A stretch of 12,662 bases of DNA, from contig CATZPY010000030.1 of the NCBI GenBank assembly GCA_958422985.1, positions 1 to 12,662 on the forward strand, in the 5' to 3' direction. Origin of the DNA: an uncultured Clostridium sp. (GTDB lineage: Bacteria; Bacillota; Clostridia; TANB77; CAG-508). Under the pieces are notes generated by a model. That model was not told where the DNA came from. It saw only the letters and a list, made by a program, of their open reading frames with translations, and did not search any database. The position numbers were made by a program, and so were the translations under genes. Of the stretch, positions 7,418-12,662 are shown one piece after another. The first letter of the stretch is position 1, and every line of letters begins with the position of its first letter.

Positions 7418-8989
7418 TTAAGAGTTTTTTATAATTGCTAAAGCACATTTTATTCCATCAACAGCTGCAGACATAATTCCACCAGCATAACCAGCTCCCT
7501 CTCCACAAGGATAAATTCCTTTTATATTTGACATTAAGTTTTCTCCACGAACAATTTTTACAGGAGAAGAACTTCTAGTTTCTACTCCGGTTAATAGAGC
7601 ATCAGGAGTTGCAAAACCATGAATTTGTTTATCAAAGTGTAATAAAGCTTTTTTCATAGTAACATTAATGAAATTTGGAAGCAAGTCATTTAAATTATAA
7701 AATGTTGTACCAGGTAAATAAGTTGGTAGAACACTTTCAAAATTAAATGATAATGTATTATTCACATAATCACCAACTTTTTGTATCGGAGCGTAATAAT
7801 TTCTTCCACCAGATATAAAAGCCTTTTCTTCTAACTGCTTTTGAAAGTCAATTCCCGCTAAAGGATGAGCAGAGGAAAAATCATTTGGTGTAACATTAAC
7901 TAAAATTGCACTATTAGCATTTACACCATTACGTTTAAATACACTCATACCATTAGTTACGATGGTATTTTCTTCACTTGAAGAAGCCATAACAGTTCCA
8001 CCAGGGCACATACAAAAAGAATAGCAACTTCTATTGTTTTCTTTGTCATGGTAAACAAGTTTATATTCAGCAGGTGGTAATTTTAATTTAGATTTATCAC
8101 CATATTGCGATAAATTAATGTTTTTTTGTAAATGCTCAATTCTAACACCGACAGAAAAATTTTTGCTTTCCATATTTAAGCCCTTGTTGTAAATCTTGTA
8201 GAAGGTATCTCTACTACTATGGCCAATTGCTAATATAAGGTTTGAAACGGGAATAGTATATTCCTTGTTATAATTTTCATATGTAATAGATTCTACTTTA
8301 TTATTTTTAATATGTAAATCTGTTAGTTTACTGTTAAATAAGAATTGACCACCGTGCGCAATTATATAAGATCTCATGTTACGTATAATCTTTATTAAAT
8401 TATCTGTACCAATATGAGGCTTTGACAAATATAAAATTTGTTCTGGTGCACCAAATTTATAAAAATCTTGTAATACGATATTACATAAAGGATTATTTAT
8501 ACCAGATGTTAATTTTCCATCTGAAAATGTTCCAGCTCCACCTTCACCAAACTGTATATTGGAATTAATGTTTAATTTACCAGTTTTTATAAATAAATCT
8601 ACATCTTTTTTTCTATCTTCTACTGTTTTCCCTTGTTCAATAATAATTGGTTTTATTCCATTTTTTATAAAAGTCAATGCTGCAAACAGACCAGCAGGTC
8701 CTGCACCTATAATAACAGGTTGTAAAGCAGTGTTATTAGTTATAGATATATTAGGAAGTTCAAATCTCTTATAGTCATCGAAGCATGAATATTTTTTTTC
8801 ATTTTTCAAGTTTAATGAGATATTGTACAGATAGTGAATATTACTTTTGTTACGTGCATCAATTGATTTTTTTATAATATGCCAATCTAAAATATCTTCA
8901 TATATAATATGATACTTTTTACAAATATATTTTATAAGAGATTCTGAACTTAAATCTTCATAAATTTTAATATTATTTATTCTTTTCAT
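7418..8989 (-). CDS. FAD-dependent oxidoreductase, COG2509-like
   Basis: 523 residues. An N-terminal region of about 90 residues precedes the dinucleotide-binding Rossmann motif VIIGAGPAGLFAAL (GxGxxG at 95-100), ended by Glu118 in IIIEQG as expected for FAD ribose binding. Then come QFGEGGAGTFSDGKL (147-160), GAPEQILYLSKPHIGTDNL, NLILAIGHSSRDT, SFCMCPGGTVMASSSE and a C-terminal FAD segment KGIYPCGEGAGYAGGIMSAAVDG. This set matches the widespread uncharacterised FAD-dependent dehydrogenase family COG2509. Substrate is unknown. AGAAAGGA lies just upstream of its ATG. It is transcribed alone, convergent to valS and divergent from the sporulation cluster. No frameshift or truncation is seen. Confidence 0.88.
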   Translation of the reverse strand: MKRINNIKIYEDLSSESLIKYICKKYHIIYEDILDWHIIKKSIDARNKSNIHYLYNISLNLKNEKKYSCFDDYKRFELPNISITNNTALQPVIIGAGPAGLFAALTFIKNGIKPIIIEQGKTVEDRKKDVDLFIKTGKLNINSNIQFGEGGAGTFSDGKLTSGINNPLCNIVLQDFYKFGAPEQILYLSKPHIGTDNLIKIIRNMRSYIIAHGGQFLFNSKLTDLHIKNNKVESITYENYNKEYTIPVSNLILAIGHSSRDTFYKIYNKGLNMESKNFSVGVRIEHLQKNINLSQYGDKSKLKLPPAEYKLVYHDKENNRSCYSFCMCPGGTVMASSSEENTIVTNGMSVFKRNGVNANSAILVNVTPNDFSSAHPLAGIDFQKQLEEKAFISGGRNYYAPIQKVGDYVNNTLSFNFESVLPTYLPGTTFYNLNDLLPNFINVTMKKALLHFDKQIHGFATPDALLTGVETRSSSPVKIVRGENLMSNIKGIYPCGEGAGYAGGIMSAAVDGIKCALAIIKNS

Positions 8990-9021
8990 AAAAATCCTTT
9001 CTAAAATAAAATAGTAAATAA

Positions 9022-9030
9022 ATTATAACA
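9022..9030 (-). promoter_or_regulatory. Extended -10 promoter element for the FAD oxidoreductase gene
   Basis: Read on the minus strand, TGTTATAAT gives a perfect TATAAT with the extended -10 TG one base upstream, about 33 bases before the ATG at 8989. The -35 position (minus strand TTTTCT, 17 bases upstream) is weak, which fits an extended -10 promoter. Confidence 0.55.
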
Positions 9031-9063
9031 TAAAAATCTACTTTAGAAAATATGTAGAAAAAA

Positions 9064-9087
9064 GTCGATAAGTTTTTTAAAATCGAC
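9064..9087. promoter_or_regulatory. Inverted repeat resembling paired Spo0A boxes upstream of the spoIIA operon
   Basis: GTCGAT at 9064-9069 is exactly complementary to ATCGAC at 9082-9087. Read on the minus strand, 9082-9088 is TGTCGAT, one base off the Spo0A box TGTCGAA. Spo0A is known to activate spoIIA in Bacillus and to act on early sporulation genes in clostridia. The site lies about 20 bp upstream of the -35 element. Spo0A boxes are not usually inverted like this, so it could be another operator or a hairpin. Confidence 0.35.
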
Positions 9088-9108
9088 AAAAGTTCCTATT
9101 AATCGCTA

Positions 9109-9137
9109 TTGGAAAAAATTACCAATGGTATTATAAT
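9109..9137 (+). promoter_or_regulatory. Sigma-A-type promoter for the spoIIA operon
   Basis: TTGGAA (9109-9114, 4 of 6) is followed after 17 bases by a perfect TATAAT (9132-9137). A sigma-H promoter would be expected from Bacillus. GGAAAAA (9111-9117) and GTATT (9128-9132) weakly resemble sigma-H elements, but their spacing is too short. The ribosome binding site AAGGAGGGG (9145-9153) lies downstream. Confidence 0.5.
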
Positions 9138-9158
9138 AATAAAAAAGGAGGGGTATAT

Positions 9159-9398
9159 GTGCAAATTAAATATTTAGAGAGAGACAAGTTGTTATTCTTT
9201 TTATTAGAAGAAGAAATAGACCATCATACTACAAAAGAATTAAGGAGGAAATTAGATTATGAGATTGAAAGATATATGCCTAAAAAAGTTATATTTGATT
9301 TTAATAGTGTTAACTTCATGGATAGTGCAGGAATAGGATTGTTGCTTGGAAGATATAAAATAGTAAATATGTTACGGTGGAGAGGTAGCATTAATTAA
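9159..9398 (+). CDS. spoIIAA: SpoIIAA anti-sigma-F-factor antagonist, truncated by frameshift
   Basis: The open frame begins at GTG 9159 after AAGGAGGGG and yields 79 residues, against about 110-117 for SpoIIAA. The N-terminal STAS domain is well preserved: IDHHTTKELRRKLD, KKVIFDFNSVNFMDSAGIG and LLLGRYK. Ser56 in FMDSAGIG is the site that SpoIIAB phosphorylates in the family. After GRYKIVNM the frame runs into LRWRGSIN and stops at 9396-9398. The missing part is encoded at 9373-9492 in the +1 frame. Skipping one base near 9372 gives GRYKIVNMYGGEVALINV, with the five residues between GRYK and GGE found in Bacillus SpoIIAA, and a total of 111 residues. It may be a real mutation, an assembly error or a recoding site; as read, the antagonist lacks its last alpha/beta part. 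Confidence 0.9.
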   Translation: MQIKYLERDKLLFFLLEEEIDHHTTKELRRKLDYEIERYMPKKVIFDFNSVNFMDSAGIGLLLGRYKIVNMLRWRGSIN

Positions 9399-9495
9399 TG
9401 TAAAGAAAAGTATAAAGAAAGTATTAGACATGTGTGGAATATTAAAGTTAATACATATATATGACGATTTAAATATGAAATTTAATGTATGCTAG
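9373..9495 (+). pseudogene. spoIIAA: Out-of-frame C-terminal remnant of SpoIIAA
   Basis: Read from 9373, the sequence gives YGGEVALINVKKSIKKVLD and then MCGILKLIHIYDDLNMKFNV, ending with TAG at 9493-9495. This aligns with the GGE...V+R-F-D-M-S-G-L-F-K-I-I end of SpoIIAA. This frame is closed upstream by TAA at 9364-9366, so the frame change must fall between 9367 and 9396. It has no start of its own. Its stop overlaps the TAGGAGGA ribosome binding site of spoIIAB, the normal arrangement for an intact operon, so the break is probably recent or artefactual. Confidence 0.85.
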
Positions 9496-9504
9496 GAGGA
9501 AAGT

Positions 9505-9981
9505 ATGAATAAGAAATATAAGAATAAAATGCAATTAGAAATATTAAGTAAATCAAGTAATGAGGCATTTGCACGTATTACAGTGGCAGCTTTTGCAGCA
9601 CAATTGGATCCAACTATAGAAGAACTATCAGATATAAAAACATCTGTGTCAGAAGCTGTAACAAACTCTATTATTCATGGCTACGAAAATAAAGAGGGGA
9701 TAATAAGAATAAGTGCATATATTTTTGAAGATATAGTAAGGATAGAAATTGCAGATCAAGGTAAAGGTATAGAAGACATAAAAATTGCAAAACAACCATT
9801 GTATACAACGAAGCCAGAACTTGAAAGATCTGGAATGGGATTCACAATAATGGATAATTTTATGGATAGCTTAAAAGTGGAGTCCGTTGTAGGCATGGGG
9901 ACTAAGGTAACGATGGAAAAGAAAATAAACAATAAAAATACAAATGAAAATTTAAACCAAGAGGAGAATTTTTATGTATGA
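9505..9981 (+). CDS. spoIIAB: SpoIIAB anti-sigma-F factor and serine kinase
   Basis: 158 residues, slightly longer than the usual 140-150. It is a GHKL-type kinase: N-box SEAVTNSIIHGY (Glu50, Asn54), G1 box ADQGKGI (83-89) and G2 box ERSGMGFTIM (107-116) are all present. In the family SpoIIAB holds SigF inactive and phosphorylates SpoIIAA on the conserved serine. The C-terminus has an Asn/Lys/Glu-rich tail of about 18 residues that looks unstructured. The start ATG follows TAGGAGGA at 9493-9500. The last 8 bases overlap sigF, suggesting translational coupling that matches anti-sigma and sigma levels. With SpoIIAA broken, this intact inhibitor would be expected to keep SigF off. Confidence 0.96.
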   Translation: MNKKYKNKMQLEILSKSSNEAFARITVAAFAAQLDPTIEELSDIKTSVSEAVTNSIIHGYENKEGIIRISAYIFEDIVRIEIADQGKGIEDIKIAKQPLYTTKPELERSGMGFTIMDNFMDSLKVESVVGMGTKVTMEKKINNKNTNENLNQEENFYV

Positions 9982-10684
9982 AAATACTGTAGGCGAAATT
10001 TTAAAAGCTCAAAATGATAAAGAAGAATTGGGAAGAATTGTAGAAAATAATAGTGGGCTAGTTTGGAGTATTGTTAAGAGATTTAAGGGAAGAGGTTACG
10101 AAAATGAAGATTTATACCAAATAGGAACTATAGGATTAATAAAGGCGATAAAAAATTTTAACCCAGAATACGAAGTTAAATTATCAACATATGCAGTAAC
10201 TTATATAATAGGAGAGATAAAAAAGTTTATAAGAGATGATGGGATAATAAAAGTAAGTAGGAGTATTAAAGAATTATGTGTAAAAATTAAAGACATAGAA
10301 AATAGAAATGTAAAAGAAGGTAAGAATGTAACTATTGAAGAAATTGCAAGAGAGCTAAAAGTGGAAAAAGAAGACATTGCTCTTGCAATAGATTCTATGA
10401 AGCAGGTAGAGTCTATATATCAAGAAGAATCAAATGATGGAAAAATATCTATAATAGATAAAATATCATCTGAAAAAGATGAAACAGAGATAACTGTAAA
10501 TAAAATTTTTATTAAAGAATTATTAAATAAAATGGACAGTAGGGATAGGCAAATTATTATGCTGAGATATTTTAATGGTCAAACTCAATCACAAGTTGCT
10601 AAAATGCTTAATATATCCCAAGTACAAGTTTCAAGAATAGAAAAAAAGATATTAAATAAAATGAAAATAGAGTTAATATCATAG
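9974..10684 (+). CDS. sigF: RNA polymerase sigma factor SigF (forespore, sporulation)
   Basis: 236 residues, typical for the sigma-70 family sporulation factors F and G. Region 2 has YENEDLYQIGTIGLIKAIKNF (core binding) and STYAVTYIIGEIKKFIRDDG (-10 recognition). Region 3 has KVSRSIKEL and the following helices; region 4 ends with the helix-turn-helix NGQTQSQVAKMLNISQVQVS (201-220). Identity as SigF rather than SigG is taken mainly from the position behind spoIIAA and spoIIAB. The ATG lies inside the end of spoIIAB and is preceded by AAGAGGAG. SigF directs the first forespore gene set after polar division. The next gene, spoIID, starts 9 bp after the stop. Confidence 0.96.
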   Translation: MYENTVGEILKAQNDKEELGRIVENNSGLVWSIVKRFKGRGYENEDLYQIGTIGLIKAIKNFNPEYEVKLSTYAVTYIIGEIKKFIRDDGIIKVSRSIKELCVKIKDIENRNVKEGKNVTIEEIARELKVEKEDIALAIDSMKQVESIYQEESNDGKISIIDKISSEKDETEITVNKIFIKELLNKMDSRDRQIIMLRYFNGQTQSQVAKMLNISQVQVSRIEKKILNKMKIELIS

Positions 10685-10692
10685 GAGGAGTA

Positions 10693-11694
10693 GTGAAAAA
10701 AATTATATTTTATCTTTTAGGAATAATTGTCATTATTTTTTTGATTCCAATAATGTGTACATCACAAACAAAAGAAACATCCATTAATACTAAAGCTTCA
10801 AATATTCCACAAGAAAGCTTTGCAGAAAACAACTATGATTATAAACAGTATCAACTAGTAAAGTTATTGCATACATCTAATAATATTATACAAGAAATTA
10901 ATTTAGACGAATATTTATATGGTGTTGTGGCAGCAGAAATGCCAGCGGATTTTAGTGAAGAAGCATTAAAAGCGCAAGCTGTTGTAGCGAGAACTTATAC
11001 AGTTTATAAAATAATAAACAATAATTCTAAACATGGAGAAGCACAAATATGTGATGATTCTAAATGTTGCCAAGCTTGGATATCAAAAGAAAATAGATTT
11101 GAAAAATGGAAGGAAAATGAAAGGGAAGGAAATTGGAGGAAAATTGTAAATGCGGTAAATAGTACACAAGGAAAGATAATAATGTATGAGAATAAACCAA
11201 TTAATGCCTTTTTTCATTCAAACAGTGGCGGAAAAACAGAAATTCCTATAAATGTATGGGGAGGTAGTGGATTACCATATTTGCAAGTGGTAGAAACATC
11301 TGGAGAAGAAAATTATAGTCAATATAGTTCAGAAGTAATTGTGTCGAAAGAAGAGTTACAAAATATAATGTCAAATAAATACTTGGATTTTGCAATAGAT
11401 TATAATGATGATAATTGTATAGAAATTTTAGAATACACAACAAGTGGAAGGGTAAAAACGATAAAAATTGGTAACAAAAATTTATCAGGAGTAGAAGTAA
11501 GAAGCATTTTTAAATTAAAATCAGCAAATTTTAATACTTATATAGAAGGAAACAACATTAGATTTACTGTAAAAGGATATGGACATGGAATTGGAATGAG
11601 TCAAACTGGAGCAGATAGCCTAGCTAAAGAAGGAAAGAATTATGAAGAGATAATTAAGCATTTTTATATTGGAGTACAAATAAAAAATATGTAA
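10693..11694 (+). CDS. spoIID: SpoIID, engulfment lytic transglycosylase
   Basis: 333 residues from GTG 10693 behind AGGAGGAG. Residues 3-21 form a membrane anchor, with the rest outside. The SpoIID/LytB domain includes LDEYLYGVVAAEMPADFSEEALKAQAVVARTY, in which Glu82 matches the catalytic glutamate known from Bacillus, then NAFFHSNSGGKTE and VKGYGHGIGMSQTGA. HGEAQICDDSKCCQAW has His114, Cys120 and Cys125/126, resembling the Cys pair that binds zinc in Clostridioides difficile SpoIID. The enzyme cuts denuded peptidoglycan glycan strands in the DMP complex with SpoIIM and SpoIIP, neither of which is here. Its position right behind sigF, only 9 bp after the stop, is unusual because spoIID is a sigma-E gene in Bacillus. 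Confidence 0.95.
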   Translation: MKKIIFYLLGIIVIIFLIPIMCTSQTKETSINTKASNIPQESFAENNYDYKQYQLVKLLHTSNNIIQEINLDEYLYGVVAAEMPADFSEEALKAQAVVARTYTVYKIINNNSKHGEAQICDDSKCCQAWISKENRFEKWKENEREGNWRKIVNAVNSTQGKIIMYENKPINAFFHSNSGGKTEIPINVWGGSGLPYLQVVETSGEENYSQYSSEVIVSKEELQNIMSNKYLDFAIDYNDDNCIEILEYTTSGRVKTIKIGNKNLSGVEVRSIFKLKSANFNTYIEGNNIRFTVKGYGHGIGMSQTGADSLAKEGKNYEEIIKHFYIGVQIKNM

Positions 11695-11697
11695 AGA

Positions 11698-11728
11698 TTG
11701 TATAAATTAATAAAAAAAGGAAATACTT
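11698..11728 (+). promoter_or_regulatory. Candidate SigF/SigG-type promoter before spoIIQ
   Basis: GGAAATACTT at 11719-11728 fits the sigma-F -10 consensus GGNRANANTT at every defined position. GTATA at 11700-11704 fits the -35 but with a 14-base spacer instead of about 16; TTGTA at 11698-11702 has the right spacing but a poorer sequence. In Bacillus subtilis spoIIQ is transcribed by sigma-F, which makes the location meaningful. AT-rich chance matches remain possible. Confidence 0.35.
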
Positions 11729-11756
11729 TTATTAAATAAAATGAGGAGGAAATTTT

Positions 11757-12506
11757 ATGAGAGAATATAAGAAAATATCAAAAGGTATTATCATTTTAAT
11801 TACATGCGTAATAATTATTACTAGTATTTCCTTTATAGCATTGTTTGTAGGTAGAAAAGAAGAGCCAAAGTGGAATGGAAAACAACTTGCAGGAACAGCT
11901 AATTATTTAGAAGAGTCAAATTCTATAGAAGAGGTAAGTAGTACATCGGATAAAACAATAAATGAAGTAAAAGAAAATAAAGTGGCGTTGAATACAGAAA
12001 GCTTAATAAGTAACGAAAAAGAAAAAAAGAGTACTAAAAAGGATACAAAAGAAAAAGTAACTAAAGAAGAAGTAAAAAAAGAAACGAAGAAAAAAGAGGT
12101 TAAGTTTGAAAAACCAGTAGAAGGAAAAATATTAAAAGAGTTTGCTAAAGAAAACTTAATGTTTTCTAATACACTAAATGAATGGACAACACATGCTGGA
12201 ATAGACATAAGTGCTGAAAAAACAACAGTAGTTAAATCAGCTTATGAAGGAACTGTAGAATCAATTAAAAATGATCCAAGGTATGGTTTGACAGTAATTA
12301 TTGCACATCAAGATGGATACAAAACAATATATTCTAATTTATTAACTTCTGAATTTGTAGTGGAAGGAGAGAAAGTGACTACAGGACAAACTATAGGTAC
12401 TGTAGGAAATACAGCAACATTTGAAATTGCAGATGAAAGCCATTTACATTTTGAAATATTAAAGAATAACATTCAAGTAGATCCTACTATATATATAAAA
12501 TATTAA
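11757..12506 (+). CDS. spoIIQ: SpoIIQ-like membrane-anchored M23 (LytM) protein
   Basis: 249 residues. Residues about 9-31 form one membrane segment with the N-terminus inside. A Lys/Glu-rich low-complexity linker spans about 85-117, and a LytM/M23 domain spans about 118-249. Zinc-site motifs HAGID (His146, Asp150) and HLH (His229, His231) are present. The loop that reads Y-x-H-L in active M23 enzymes reads YSNL (Asn194), so peptidase activity is doubtful. In the family SpoIIQ sits in the forespore membrane and binds mother-cell SpoIIIAH during engulfment. The neighbour spoIID supports the sporulation role; a general M23 peptidase is the alternative. GAGGAGGAAA precedes the ATG. Confidence 0.88.
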   Translation: MREYKKISKGIIILITCVIIITSISFIALFVGRKEEPKWNGKQLAGTANYLEESNSIEEVSSTSDKTINEVKENKVALNTESLISNEKEKKSTKKDTKEKVTKEEVKKETKKKEVKFEKPVEGKILKEFAKENLMFSNTLNEWTTHAGIDISAEKTTVVKSAYEGTVESIKNDPRYGLTVIIAHQDGYKTIYSNLLTSEFVVEGEKVTTGQTIGTVGNTATFEIADESHLHFEILKNNIQVDPTIYIKY

Positions 12507-12531
12507 AAAAGCGACTAGATGTTGCTTTTTT
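12505..12531 (+). terminator. Terminator after spoIIQ
   Basis: AAAAAAGCGAC (12505-12515) pairs with GTTGCTTTTTT (12521-12531) with one G-T pair and a five-base loop. The T-run is part of the 3' arm. It overlaps the spoIIQ stop codon and closes the sporulation cluster. Confidence 0.8.
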
Positions 12532-12636
12532 GTATTTAAAACAATTGTATACAGTGTTCAAAAGCTTGTGAAATAAGGATTTAATAGAAACAGGAAAAAA
12601 TATGTACAAAAAATAATAAAAAAATGAAAAAATATG

Positions 12637-12662
12637 TTGACAATATAATAGTGATATGTTAA
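12637..12662 (+). promoter_or_regulatory. Possible promoter cut by the window end
   Basis: A perfect TTGACA at 12637-12642 is followed by 17 bases, then TAA at 12660-12662, which could be the start of a -10 hexamer. The 130 bases after the spoIIQ terminator hold no gene, so this probably drives the next gene to the right. The -10 element itself is not visible. Confidence 0.4.

Noticed and set aside
9064..9087. The GTCGAT inverted repeat as an intrinsic terminator
   Set aside because: The stem is only six base pairs with a 12-base loop and no T-run follows on either strand; it lies between two divergent promoters, where a terminator has no role.
9242..9336. Internal AAGGAGG followed by ATG at 9259 inside spoIIAA, giving a peptide of about 25 residues
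   Set aside because: The motif comes from Leu-Arg-Arg codons of the conserved SpoIIAA frame; the short frame ends before the frameshift and shows no family resemblance. It is also too far from the frame change to stimulate slippage.
12542..12585. Short palindromes (ACAATTGT, GTATAC and an imperfect TTCAAAAGCTTGTGAA) after spoIIQ
   Set aside because: Each is short or imperfect and within chance expectation for AT-rich DNA; no known operator is matched.
1..12662. Search for CRISPR arrays, insertion sequences, tRNA and rRNA genes, and phage attachment sites
   Set aside because: No spaced direct repeats, transposase motifs, tRNA-like folds or rRNA segments were seen; the only tandem repeats are within coding sequence at 734-838 and 863-1125.

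Overview
The window is AT-rich Gram-positive chromosomal DNA. It carries an endospore-formation cluster, a tRNA-Val-type T-box leader before valS, the ireB-ruvX-yrzB core of Firmicutes, AGGAGG-type ribosome binding sites, and strong use of ATA, AGA and TTA codons. Together these point to a spore-forming (or formerly spore-forming) member of the Clostridia, probably a low-GC uncultured gut-type lineage. The lineage guess is inference.

Layout. Positions 2-2125 hold the 3' part of a large protein with a receiver-like remnant, two AT-hooks, six acidic MPGFDD repeats and a MinD/CpaE/TadZ-like ATPase fold whose P-loop has lost the catalytic lysine. A membrane-anchored GAF plus degenerate GGDEF protein follows (2149-3270). 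Next come ireB (3286-3546), ruvX (3548-3970) and a DUF1292/YrzB-type gene (4048-4362). A valine T-box riboswitch with terminator (4373-4595) precedes valS (4667-7354). A strong, apparently bidirectional terminator separates valS from a convergent minus-strand FAD-dependent oxidoreductase of the COG2509 type (7418-8989). The divergent intergenic region 8990-9158 holds promoters for both directions and an inverted repeat resembling Spo0A boxes.

The right third is a sporulation module: spoIIAA, spoIIAB, sigF, spoIID and an M23-type spoIIQ, ending at a terminator (12505-12531) with a possible new promoter at the window edge. SpoIIAA/SpoIIAB/SigF form the partner-switching circuit that activates the first forespore sigma factor. 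SpoIID and SpoIIQ act in engulfment, in the mother cell and forespore respectively.

The most important anomalies are two. First, spoIIAA is split by a single-base frameshift: its C-terminal third is intact but in another frame, so SigF release may be broken, or the base is an assembly error, or the site is recoded. Second, the window begins with a pair of apparently catalytically dead signalling proteins (pseudo-ATPase with AT-hooks, and pseudo-GGDEF) sitting next to ireB, where alaS is often found in Firmicutes. That pair is the best candidate here for an undescribed system.
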